DNA of 64,000 nt, taken from NCBI GenBank assembly GCA_905221605.1, contig CAJNDS010002301.1, positions 1,290,692 through 1,354,691 of the forward strand, given 5' to 3'. The notes beneath the pieces are model-generated. The model did not search any database. It was not told the origin of the DNA and worked only from the letters and a program-made list of their open reading frames with translations. Numbering within the stretch: position 1 is the first letter of the stretch; every line of letters begins with the position of its first letter. The position numbers and the translations under genes were made by a program. This DNA is from Symbiodinium natans. Its lineage: Eukaryota; Sar; Dinophyceae; Suessiales; Symbiodiniaceae. Positions 11,068-20,230 of this stretch are shown piece after piece.

Positions 11068-14000
11068 GCGCGCGTACACCGCCGCTGAAAGTGCGGTCAA
11101 AATGCTGTGCACATGGCCGGCTTTTTTGGGTCCTGCACTGTGGGTTTACAGTCCAGGGGGCGTCGGTTCTCTAAGTTTGGCCCTCTTTTGCCGTTTTCGG
11201 GCGGGGGGGGAGGAGGGGGGTTGAGGGTCCTAAAAACCCAAACCCTCGAGAACTGCTCTCCATGTTCCCTAAACCCCAAACCCTAAACCCTAAACCCTAA
11301 ACCCTAAAAGCTCAGAAGTGCGATTGCTGAAGAGCAGACACAAAGCAAGGGTTGGGGTTTGGGGTTCAAGGCTGCGGCAGGCAGGTGTCTTGGGCGCCGG
11401 CTACATGGTTTAGGGTTTAGGGTTTAGGGCTTAGGGCTTAGGGCTTAGGGCTTAGGGCTTAGGGCTTAGGGCTTAGGGCTTAGGGTTTAGGGTTTAGGGA
11501 TGCATACAGGACATGTTTCAGGAATTATGCCCTAGCCCGGCAAAACACCGTGTTTCTTCACAGTCTGAAGTTTGTCGTATGTTTTTGTTTCCTGACATGT
11601 TGCGGTTGCAAGGGTTCTGTAGACAGGTGTGCTGATATCAATTCGGGTGCCTTTACCTGGGCAACTGTGACTCATTGCCATTCTCCGATACATGACTTGG
11701 TAGCCCAGTGGTACCCTTTTCCCTTTTTTGGGTTCATGCAAGGTTCCCTTATGAAGTAACCAACCCCAAAAAAGGGTGCCTTTTTTATAATACATAGCAA
11801 CTGGGCTACCAAGATGAGGTTCCCTGGGCTTTCCGAGCCTTCACAGCTACGCCTACCGTGCCGCCACGGAGCGTGGCTGGGATTCCCCATTGTCGATGGA
11901 CCAATCCTCGGCCGGGAGCCTATCGGGCAGTTTGTTTGGAACGGTTTCTCATGCCACCTGCCACCTCTTGCTTTGCCGGGTTTAGTGTTTAGGGGTTAGG
12001 GCTTGATTAGGGCGGATTTGCTGGTAGGATCTCAGGCGTGGATGCTCTTCAAGTAGGTTTTCACCTCCCTGCTTTCCTCGATCGGCGTTGTCAGGTACAG
12101 CGAGTGTGGAGTTGACTGATCTATGCTTCCTAAGTTGCGAGTCCGACGATGTGGTTTAGAGCAGACACTGGCCAAACTGGCAAAGTGAACTCGACAAAGA
12201 GTTGCTGCTAGTGCCAGCGTTGAGCATCTCTCGCATTGCACCGTCCGCGCATACACATGCAATGGTCAGAACCCCAAACCACCCTGATCCCCCAGCCTTC
12301 ACTACCGTCCTGGTCTCGCGGATCTTCCCTTGTATACCCAGGTCTCCGATGAGGTACCTATCAGAATTGGATCCCTGAAAAGCAGGTCCCCAACGAAAAG
12401 GAGCCCTAAGCCCGTCCCACCTCAACCACTTGATAGCCCCTTAACCCGAACTCTCCGAACATCGCCGTGCGATCCGCCGAGGTTGAGATGGAGGCACTGC
12501 TGGGTGCAGTTGCTTGTTTCGGAGGTTCTGCAAGGCAAGGGCATAGGCTTCGCCAGGTGGGATCATGGGATAGTTAGGGGCCTTTCTGGCCTTTCGGGCG
12601 TTCTTGGTACAAGGCCAGTTCTTGGCTCAAGGAGCTTAATCAGAAGCTGACTTATCAGGACATCCGGCGGAGATCCCAGCTTACTCTGGTCATCAGTCAT
12701 ATGTAAACAGCCCTCCTTGGAGCGTTTATGTGTTTGGGGTTTAAGGTTTTTGGGTTTAGGGTTTAGGGCTAATAAGTTCCAGAATCTAGACGTCCAGACT
12801 GGAGGATCCACTCTTCCTGCAGATGAAGCATTTCGTCGGAGTTTGCCGAGGACTGGCTTCGCAAGGTCAAGGGGGGGGCTCCGTTTCCAGTGCATGTTCA
12901 TCCTCTCACATTTTTTGTGAGGGGTTTACGAAAATAGGGGACAATAATATAGACCCCAAGTAGAAGGACTCCCTCAAAATAAGGACCCACATAAGGTACC
13001 TTCAATATCGTAAACCCCCATGTGGCCTTAAAGCCTCATAGTCACCAAGAACTGACGACCAGAAGGATCCCACATATACCTGGGGCCTTTAGGGTTGATG
13101 TTTGGTCCCCAAGGTGGGTACATACTTGGGCCTTAAAGGGGTTCCCATTTCATAGCTTGATAGCGCACAAGTGGATCCTCCCGGGTAGAAGCGGAGGCGT
13201 TTTGGACCCATAGTAGACTCGCCAACTCTGCCCGCACATGGTGCACAGGAGAAGAGATCCCAGCAACTGGTCCGAAATAGTGAAGTGCTGGGTCCGCATA
13301 AATCATGCAGGGGCCGGGTACGCGAAATGGTTCCTGATAATTCGTCTAGGGCCTACAGGCTTTTTCGGACTTGTAGAAGCCACCTGGAACCCTAAACCCT
13401 AAACCCTAAACCCTAAGCCTAAACCTGTTTTTTTTTCAGATCCAGGTGTGCAGTGGCCGTGATGCCGTGGAGAGCTTCTTGGCGCATCTTGAGATCTTGT
13501 GTCGTCTCAACGCTCCCTCGGGCCTAATCCCTAAACCCTAAACCCTAAACCCTAAACCCTAAACCCTAAACCCTAAACCCTAACCCTAAACCCTAAACCC
13601 TGAACCCTAAACCCTAAACCCTAAACCCTAAACCCTACAGGGGTGCTAAGCTCCCAGTGCATCTGCGCTTAGCCTATAGGGCTTCTAGGGTACTCTTGGC
13701 TATACGTATACAACACTCAGTATACTCTAGATACTTAAGTCATCTCGGAACTATCCTTACAGGCTTGAGCCCTAAAGCCCTGAAACCCTAAACCCTAAAC
13801 CGACCAACCCCCAAACCGCTAAACCCTCATAGGGATACCCTGAAACCCCTACCCGCAGAACCCATAAAGGCCCCAAGCCCCCCAAAAACCGCTGAACCCT
13901 CGCAGGGATGCCATATGCCAGGCTTGGCCGTTGTTCTGGCGGTCCAGCGATCTGCGGATTGTGGCCGTGCTGTGGCTCCCAGCGAGCTGCTCGCGGAGGT

Positions 14001-14070
14001 CAATGAGGCCCTTCGGTGCAGCAGTGGAGGGTTGCCGAAATATCCGGGCAGTTCAAGTCCATATCCCTAA
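4724..14070 (+). CDS. Gfo/Idh/MocA-family oxidoreductase, at least 14 exons, 5' end missing
   Basis: Predicted NAD(P)-dependent sugar/inositol-type dehydrogenase; the exact substrate cannot be read. Exons in order: 4724-4798 (DGVVVAAPTHLHLAL), 5010-5031, 5397-5460 (ALLIEKPIS, the family EKP motif), 6841-6915 (LIGHQRRHSRLVKRARH), 7546-7617 (ends WRKRK), 8260-8341 (GVGGPILINTIHDLDLMRHW), 8459-8520 (ITKVFAMTSSAARG), 9158-9206 (VEDTGGVTVTFDHGAV), 9608-9653 (GTLFFTDASPAPWSYE), 10313-10346 (FTTRENKKYPP), 10790-10838 (PDNETRDCYHFMGAQ), 11819 to about 11905 (SLGFPSLHSYAYRAATERGW), 13440-13521 (AVESFLAHLEILCRLNAPSG) and 13922-14070 (LAVVLAVQRSADCGRAVAP, then stop TAA). Their order follows the family fold. 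The N-terminal Rossmann GxGxxG exon was not found, and neither was sequence between residues near EKP and GHQRR or between exons 12 and 13. Several junctions keep frame only with GC donors (after 4798, 7617, 9206, 10346, 10838, 13521) or GA donors (after 8341, 8520). Introns are telomere-like arrays and MITE-like elements. The family is very likely right; individual exon ends are less certain. Confidence 0.85.
4898..4964. repeat. TTTAGGG array in intron
   Basis: Tandem TTTAGGG units preceded by TTCAGGG variants, in the first recognised intron of the oxidoreductase gene. Confidence 0.9.
5307..5370. repeat. CCCTAAA array in intron
   Basis: About nine perfect CCCTAAA units, opposite in orientation to the array in the previous intron. 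It ends about 27 bases before the EKP exon. Confidence 0.95.
5461..5994. other. Intron sequence, no feature recognised
   Basis: Unique sequence between the EKP exon and the next heptamer array. It may hide a short exon linking EKP to the GHQRR exon, but none could be recognised. Confidence 0.3.
5997..6081. repeat. TTTAGGG array in intron
   Basis: About twelve TTTAGGG units with one TTAGGG slip. Confidence 0.95.
6255..6333. mobile_element. 79-bp near-perfect inverted repeat (MITE-like or foldback)
   Basis: Two 34-base arms (6255-6288 and 6300-6333) are complementary except at one position and flank an 11-base loop. The arms begin gtagtactatt and end ggtacccaaaaacc. It lies in an intron of the oxidoreductase gene. 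The near-identity of the arms suggests a recent element or selection on the hairpin. Confidence 0.85.
6657..6747. repeat. CCCCCTAAA variant array
   Basis: About nine copies of a nine-base unit (ccccctaaa), a lengthened form of the telomere heptamer. Confidence 0.9.
7346..7488. mobile_element. MITE-like element, family B copy 1
   Basis: The ends form an inverted repeat: 'tatataggggtttacg' on the left and 'cgtaaacccctgcatat' on the right. An AT-rich centre includes (TA)n. Same termini as at 12,919-13,024 and 25,272-25,377. It ends about 57 bases before an oxidoreductase exon. Confidence 0.75.
7626..7696. repeat. CCCTAAA array in intron
   Basis: About ten perfect units starting a few bases after the exon ending at 7617. 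Confidence 0.95.
8083..8215. repeat. CCCTAAA array with variants
   Basis: Interrupted CCCTAAA units including CCCTATAAA and CCCAAA forms, in the intron before the exon at 8260. Confidence 0.85.
9037..9126. repeat. CCCTAAA array in intron
   Basis: About 13 perfect units, ending about 30 bases before the exon at 9158. Confidence 0.95.
9232..9345. mobile_element. MITE-like element, family C copy 1
   Basis: Terminal inverted repeat 'gtatgggtagttttct' / 'agagaactccacatat', with an internal pair 'ggggcccttttgggg' / 'cccaaaaggg'. Related elements lie at 31,761-31,853 and 35,585-35,750. It starts 25 bases after the end of an oxidoreductase exon (9206). Confidence 0.7.
9708..9821. repeat. TTTAGGG array in intron
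   Basis: About 16 units, including a block of TTTGGGG variants. It starts about 55 bases after the exon ending at 9653. Confidence 0.95.
11029..11074. repeat. (CA)n(CG)n compound microsatellite
   Basis: About 12 CA units pass directly into about 11 CG units. The 46-base alternating pyrimidine-purine tract is a strong Z-DNA candidate. It lies in an oxidoreductase intron. Confidence 0.95.
11405..11500. repeat. TTTAGGG / TTAGGGC mixed array
   Basis: TTTAGGG units flank a central block of about eight TTAGGGC variants, the same variant heptamer as the 3838-3968 array but in the opposite orientation. Confidence 0.9.
11696..11813. mobile_element. 118-bp MITE-like element abutting an exon
   Basis: Perfect 14-base terminal inverted repeats (cttggtagcccagt / actgggctaccaag) with a nearly complementary interior ('cccttttttgggg' / 'ccccaaaaaaggg'). 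Its right end is 5 bases upstream of the oxidoreductase exon starting at 11,819, so the 3' splice site lies at the element edge. Confidence 0.8.
11920..12915. other. Intron or unassigned sequence
   Basis: About 1 kb of mostly unique sequence between two recognised oxidoreductase exons. The family expects about 30-40 more residues here and a short exon may lie near 12,479-12,530, but I could not place it. Confidence 0.3.
12919..13024. mobile_element. MITE-like element, family B copy 2
   Basis: Ends 'gaggggtttacgaaaat' and 'atatcgtaaacccccatgtg' are inverted and share the family B core ggggtttacg. Confidence 0.7.
13531..13637. repeat. CCCTAAA array in last intron
   Basis: About 15 units, starting ten bases after the exon ending at 13,521. 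Confidence 0.95.
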
Positions 14071-14266
14071 GAGAGTCATGCACCTAAATAAGGAATGCTT
14101 GGGACTTAAAGAATGTGTTATGTGGGGACTTCAGGGCCCAGGTCTCATTATGGGGGCTTGAGGGGCCGAAGTGTATAATAAGGAGGTAGATGGACCCTTA
14201 ACATATCAGGGCTTAGGCTCTAAAATCTTCTCAGCTCAAGAGAACCACCCCAACATACAGAAAGAC

Positions 14267-14392
14267 TTGGGATGTTCCCCCTTATAGTTATACTTGTACT
14301 AACAACAGTCCTTAATAATTACGCGTTGTCATAGGAGGTCTAATCTAATCCAGATTACGGACTGTACGTTAGTATAAGGGGGCACATCTCAA
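14267..14392. mobile_element. MITE-like element, family A copy 1
   Basis: Terminal inverted repeats ttgggatgttccccct / agggggcacatctcaa, with a subterminal pair 'actaacaacagtcc' / 'ggactgtacgttagt'. Two shorter relatives lie at 28,125-28,218 and 33,698-33,789. It lies about 200 bases downstream of the oxidoreductase stop codon. Confidence 0.85.
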
Positions 14393-14651
14393 ATAAAGAC
14401 ACGAAGAAATGTGGCAACCCGTGGATGCCCCCGAAGCCTTCGAAAAAGCCCTAAACGCTCGTGAGGTCCTTATATATGCCCAACCCCCTAAACATAGATC
14501 CCCAAGCCCTACGCCCGCCCCAAACCCTAAGCCCCCCAAAACCCCCTAACTCCCCGAAACTCCCTAAACTCCTGGAACCCTAAGCTCGAAATCCTAAGCC
14601 CTAAACCCTGAACCCTAAACCCCAAACCCTAAACCCCTAAACCCCTAGGAT

Positions 14652-16871
14652 CCCGAAGCCCGCGAGACGTCGGGAGCTGTGCCAGGATGCAGTGAGCACC
14701 TGTCGCTTGGACAGCTCCAATCTTCCCATCTCGAAGGTGCGCTTGGGGTTCAGGGTTTAGGGTTTGGGGTTTAGGGTTTAGGGTTTAGGGCTTAGGGTTT
14801 AGGGTTTGGAGTTCGGCGTTTGGGAGTTAGGTAGGGGGGTTTCAGGGCTTGGGGCATTTGGCATGGTTCCGCCGTGCTTGGTTTTCACCGTGTTGGATGA
14901 TGGCCGTTCTGGGCACCTACTGCTGGGTTTGAGGGTAAGCTTCTGGCCCGGATGAGGGGACATTTTTTGCTAAACCCTAAACCCTAAACCCTAAACCCTA
15001 AACCCTAAACCCCTCAAAAGCGAGCACCGGGCCGTTCGCAGGAGCCGGCGTCTTGCTCGGCGCAGACGACGACCGCCAGACCGGGCCTAAGGCTTTGGAG
15101 CACGACGGAGACACAGGCTTAGAGGGTTTCGAGTTTATAGGAATCATAGGGTTTATAGGGTTTATAGGGTTTGTTTATAGGGTTTATAGAGTTTATAGGA
15201 ACCATAGGGTTTATAGGGTTTATAGGGTTTGTTTATAGGGTTTATAGGGCTTATAGGGTTTATAAGGTTTATAGGGTTTATAGGGTTTGTTTATAGGGTT
15301 TATAGGGTTTGTAGGGTTTGTAGGGTTTATAGGGTTTATAGGGTTTATTGGGTTTATAGGGTTTATAGGGTTTATAGGGTTTGTTTATAGGGTTTATAGG
15401 GTTTATAGGGTTCATAGGGTTTATAGGGTTACAGGGTTTATAGGGTTTGTTTATAGGGTTTCATAGGGTTTGTAGGGTTGTAGGGTTTGTAGGGTTACAG
15501 GGTTTGTAGGGCTTGTAGGGTTTGTAGGGTTTGTAGGGTTTGTAGGGTTTGTAGGGTTTGTAGGGTTTATATGGTTTATATGGTTCATAGGGGTTAAGGG
15601 GGTTTATAGGGTTTAGAGGGTTTATAGGGTTTGGGGTCCAGGGATTCTAGGGGGGTTTCGGGGATTGGCGGGCTTGAGGCCGACTTTGCTGGATATTCTG
15701 TCTAACGATCCGTAGACTTGTACCATGTGCAAGTGAGGAGGTTAGGTGTGCGATTGCCTGCGTCAGCTCGCGAAGAGGATTGCAAAGGTCGCGCGGGAGG
15801 ACGCGGGAGACCTCTGTACGGCACGACCAATGGTTACAAGGCTTTCGTCTACAGCACGAGTATAGACATCACACGCTTGCACATGTGTTCGTGCTTGGCA
15901 GATAGCCAAATGACAGCGGAATCCGAAGCCCTATAAGCCCTAAACCCTAAGCCCCCATCACGCCTTCACATTATGGGCGGCAATCGAGCAGAAAGCTGCG
16001 AACTGATAGCCATATGGGTGGTTGTCAAAATCATGCTCCTTTTTTGGATCCCTGTTAGAATACGGCAGCTAATATTTTGGGTACCCCAGAAAGGGATCAT
16101 AATTTTGACAACCACCCAGAATATTCCAAAAGTTACTTGTAGAGCTTACAGCTGACGCGGTTCATAGGACTAGGGACATGTTGCGTGTGATGGGAAATTT
16201 CGCCACTGCGCCTGGACATCCGTGCAACCATTGGCCCTGCCACGCCACGTAATTAAGCCGGCCTTGCGCAAGTTTTCCCACTGCAAACTGAGCGCTGTCC
16301 CCATTTTCCCGTTTTCAACGTGCGCCACTGCAGACTCTGTTCCTCTGCACTGGACGCCGCAACGAAACTGTGAAGGAAACTGCGATGTGAGCCCCCGGAG
16401 CCCTAAAAATCCCGTGAGGAGGCCAAGGCTTCCGCCGATAGGGTTTAGGGTTTAGGGTTTAGGGTTTAGGGTTTAGGGTTTAGGGTTTAGGGTTTAGGGT
16501 TTAGGGTTTAGGGTTTAGGGTTTAGGGCTGTTTTGCGCGGACTTGCCGGATGAGCCGCCATCAAGCTCTGTAGGTGGGAGCGGGCCCCTCCAAGCCCTAA
16601 ACCTTCAATCCTAAGCTCCAAGTTGAATTAGGGCTCTTATTATTATTATTAGTACTATTATTATTGCTATCAGTATTATTATCATTATTAAGCACAATGA
16701 CAACCCATCATGGGGTCTGTTCAGCCGGCTCCGCTGTTGCACCTTCTGGTGTTCTGCCATGTTTGGCCTCCACAGCCGAAGACCAAGGCTGCATACTAGT
16801 TCTTTTAGTTATATGTACAAGGGCTTATTTTTATGCTGCATAGGGTCACGCGCTCCATGGCCCCTCCCCGC

Positions 16872-16902
<31 letters not shown>

Positions 16903-19255
16903 GGTCGAGGTGGGTTTTGGAGTGTAGGTTTCTCCCCCTCTTTTTCTGTGGTGTGGCCGTTGATTGTTTGGGGCTCCGGCTTGAGGGCATTCCCTGTGCT
17001 GGGTTACTGTAGGACCGGCACCCCCTCCCCCGCACCCCAAGCACACTGGCCCCTGCGATGCAGAGGTGGGGGGTTGGGGGGGGGTGGGGGTTGGGTTTCA
17101 GGTGCGAGGGGGGGGGGAGGGGTGGAGGGGGCGGGCCAGGATATCCAAAGGGCAATAAAAGAGGGGTACGTTTATATATATATATATATATGTATGCGTG
17201 TGTGTAGGTATAAATATATACAGGCATTTCATATGTATACATTTTCACCAATACATGTGAATAAGCAAGCAGAACTAGCATTCACAATAAGAACAAGAAT
17301 AGTAGTAACAATAAACTAGATATACAGACACAACCAAAAAACAGCTTGTGGCCTGGAGACCAGGGTCGGGACCCTAGCACCAGCCGGCAGATTCTCAAAG
17401 CCGGATCTGTGAAGGCTGACATGTCGGGGGCGGAAAAATTGGGGGTCACCCTCGGGTTTAGGGGTTTAGGGTTTAGGGGTTTAGGGTTTGGGGTTTAGGG
17501 TTTAGGGTTTAGGGGTCCCTTGTGTAATAGGGGATTCTATGACATTTAGGGTCAAGAGTGGGTGCCCTTTTTTCCGTCCCACCTATCGATTATTGTCCAG
17601 CGTGCATGCAGTTGAGCCGCTGTGGGTAAAGCCAGGAAAGCGACACGGGCTGCGTGCTGGCCGGTTACCCTGCCCCCTATTGAGTCCTTGTTTATAAGCC
17701 CCAGGTGGAACAAGGCCTCCTGTCGAGGTTGTGGAGGGCACTGCCTAAACCCTAAACCCTAAACCCCTAACTCCCAAATTGTACTCTACAGCTCCAGGGG
17801 CCTGCCTTGAGCCACTCGGAGAAGCCCCAGGCAACTCGCAACTCCAATACCACCTCCAGCATGCAACCCTTTAATGGCCCAAGAAGGACCTCATGAATCC
17901 CTTAAGCCTACAACCCTTATAACCCTTATAAGCCTTATAACCCTTATAAGCCTTCTAGCCCTTATACCCCTTATAACCCTTATAAGCCTTGAAAGCCTTA
18001 CAACCCTTCCATGACCCCCATCACCCCCCCCATAGCCAGCCCTCAACCCCCCAAGGGTCTCGGGAGCTCAAAGCCAAGAAGCCGAGCCTTAGGGATACTT
18101 GGGGTCTTTAATGTAACTTGGGTGCGAATCTTTAATGTTTGGGTACTGTAATTCCGAAGAGGCAGCTAAATCTATCATTTTTGGGTAAGAAACAGCTAAA
18201 GTTGTAATTCTTACTGGGGTTCCAAGTTCAGTATAGAAGCCAGAGGAGCAGATCCTCCACTGCGAGCGGTTGGTGGAGCCCCTGCTGAACCCTGAGAGTC
18301 CCGAGTTCGAGTACGCCGGGGCCCCCAGCAGCTTGAGGGTCTAGGGTTTTAGGGTTTAGGGTTTAGGGTTGAGGGCAGGTAGCTCAAGGTTGTGGGCGGA
18401 TTTTGGGAGATTTCTTGGTGGAGGGTCCGTCGGGTTGTGGCGGCTTTCTTCGGACCCCCCCCCCCCCCCCCGATGTTTACTAAGGAACGGTTTAGGGCTT
18501 ATAGGGTCCAGGACTTGATGCAGGGTTTAAGGGCCACAATAATGGGGTCATATTGTCACCATTGTGTGGCGTCCATCACTATATCCCTAAACCCTAAACC
18601 CTCAACCCTAAACCCTAAACCCTACACCCTAAACCCTAAACCCTAAACCCTAAACCCTAAGAGCAACCCTGCCTCGGAAGGATGTTTTCATCTCAGTCAA
18701 GACGGGGAGGGAGCTCAAACAAGATTGGCAGAGTCAACCCTCCATAGCCCTATCCTATGTAACCCCATATCCCGATGACCCTTACAGCCCTGATACCTCT
18801 GATATCCCTATAACCCTAGAAACCCTACAACCCTAAACCTCACTCCTGGCATATCCCTAACCCTTATAACTCTGTGACCCTATATATCCCTGTATCCTGA
18901 TACTCCCCCTAAACCCTAAGCCCTAAACCCTCAACCCTAAACCCTAAAGCCTAAACCCTAAACGGCCCTAAACCCCCCTAAACCCCCCTAAACCCCCCTA
19001 AACCCCCCTAAACCCTTAACCCTTAACCCTTAACCCTAAACCCTAAACCCGAAACCCTAAACCCTAAACCCTAAACCCTAAACCCTAAACCCTAAACCCT
19101 AAACCCTAAACCCTAAACCCTAAACCCTAAACCCTAAACCCTAAACCCTAAACCCTAAACCCTACACACACCTCCAGGCACGAACGCACGGCATGCAGCA
19201 GTTGGCCATGGTCAACGGCCCTCCCTGCGAACGTCTTGACATCTTGGGCGACAGA
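14652..19255 (+). CDS. Unassigned exon-like segments, possible gene
   Basis: Short open segments bounded by AG acceptors and flanked by heptamer arrays, in the style of the neighbouring genes. 14,653-14,731 reads RRRELCQDAVSTCRL. About 17,711-17,752 reads VEQGLLSRLWRALP. 18,243-18,335 reads HCERLVEPLLNPESPEFEYA. 18,666-18,733 reads LPRKDVFISVKTGRELKQDW. About 19,169-19,250 reads ARTHGMQQLAMVNGPPCERL. DVFISVKTGR faintly recalls the Fringe/beta-galactosyltransferase family, but no catalytic DDD motif is visible, so no function is assigned. The pieces may belong to one gene or more. Confidence 0.35.
15131..15640. repeat. GGGTTTATA-type minisatellite
   Basis: About 500 bases of nine-base units (tttataggg, tttgtaggg and longer tttgtttataggg forms). 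Higher-order blocks alternate 'ata' and 'gta' units. Open frames rich in Gly-Phe-Ile and Tyr-Arg-Val are translations of the repeat. Confidence 0.95.
16015..16118. mobile_element. 104-bp MITE-like inverted repeat
   Basis: Terminal arms 'tgggtggttgtcaaaatcatg' truncated at 20 bases (16015-16034) and its complement ending 'gacaaccaccca' (16101-16118). Inner parts also pair ('ctttttt' / 'aaaggg' region). Termini differ from the other families. Confidence 0.75.
16438..16528. repeat. TTTAGGG array
   Basis: About 13 perfect units. Confidence 0.95.
16873..16901. repeat. Poly-C tract (29 C)
   Basis: The longest homopolymer in the window, followed by G-rich segments near 17,060-17,135. The poly-Pro open frame through it is an artefact of the tract. 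Confidence 0.9.
18585..18660. repeat. CCCTAAA array with variants
   Basis: CCCTAAA, CCCTCAA and CCCTACA units. Confidence 0.9.
18920..19165. repeat. Long CCCTAAA array
   Basis: About 245 bases. A CCCCCCTAAA-type block and a CCCTTAA block pass into about 18 perfect CCCTAAA units (19,036-19,165). Confidence 0.95.
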
Positions 19256-20230
19256 CATTAGGTCCCCACCCCCACCCACAAGGTTTAGGGTTTAGGGGGT
19301 AGGGTTGTAGGGTGTAGGGTAGTATGAATTTACGAAAATATTCAGGTGAGAGGAACACTCATACTATGAAGAAGAGCTATGATGTTCACAGCAGTTGCTA
19401 CTTCTGGGTGGGCCTAACCGATTGCCGACCCCAACAGTACCCTCTACAACGGCCTGTCTGCATAGAGTTTTCAGTTGTAGTTCCTGTTTACTGGTGCCGT
19501 ATTCTTGCAGTGTATCCCGCAAGGCCATGTGTAAGGGTTTCTTGGGGATCAAGGAAACCCTCGCTTTCTGAGCCGTTGAGGAGCGTAGTGTTTAGGAATG
19601 TGGACGTTGGCCCTAATGGCTGACAGGTTAGTGGAGCTAGTCAGCTAGTCCGCAGGGTGGATTGCCTGCTGCCACAGGCAAGAAGTCAACAGCCCTAAGC
19701 CCTAAACCCTAAACCCTAAACCCTAAAAGCGCCCGAAGCCTGCATGATTCATGATCGAGGTGATGTTCATGCACTCGGGCAGTTTAGGGGTAAGAATTCC
19801 TCCTCTTTAAGGAGCGCGGAGATACAAAAAGGGCCATGCGGTCCCCCCCGAACGGTGCCCTCCTCACTCCCTGGCACACCCCGAGCCTGACGACCCTTAA
19901 CCCGAAACCTCAACCCTAGGGTGCCTCACGCCCACTTGCGCAGTACAATCACTGATGAATCACTGATGAACGTCTTTAGGGTTTAGGGTTTAGGGTCTAG
20001 GGTTTTGGGTTTTGGGTTTTGGGTGGTTTATCTTCTGGTGTGCCGGCTGTTGCTTCTCGCAGCCGAAGATGATTTCAACCCTGAGATCTGAAAAGGCCCA
20101 TGAGCCCACGAGTCCGCCTGCAATGCCCCTAAAACCCTAAAGCAAATAAACCCTATCTATAGAAGCTAAACCCTAAACCCTAAACCCTAAACCCTGCAAA
20201 CCCCTACATCCCCCATAAGCCTTTGGCCAG

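Noticed and set aside
15131-15640. CRISPR-like array
   Set aside because: Units are contiguous nine-base repeats without unique spacers, and the genome is eukaryotic.
16759-17319. 186-codon frame with a poly-Pro stretch
   Set aside because: The proline run is the 29-C tract and the rest is G-tract and (TA)n sequence. No exon signals or homology.
18662-18735. Fringe-type glycosyltransferase
   Set aside because: Only DVFISVKTGR is suggestive. No catalytic acidic triplet or further family exons could be found.
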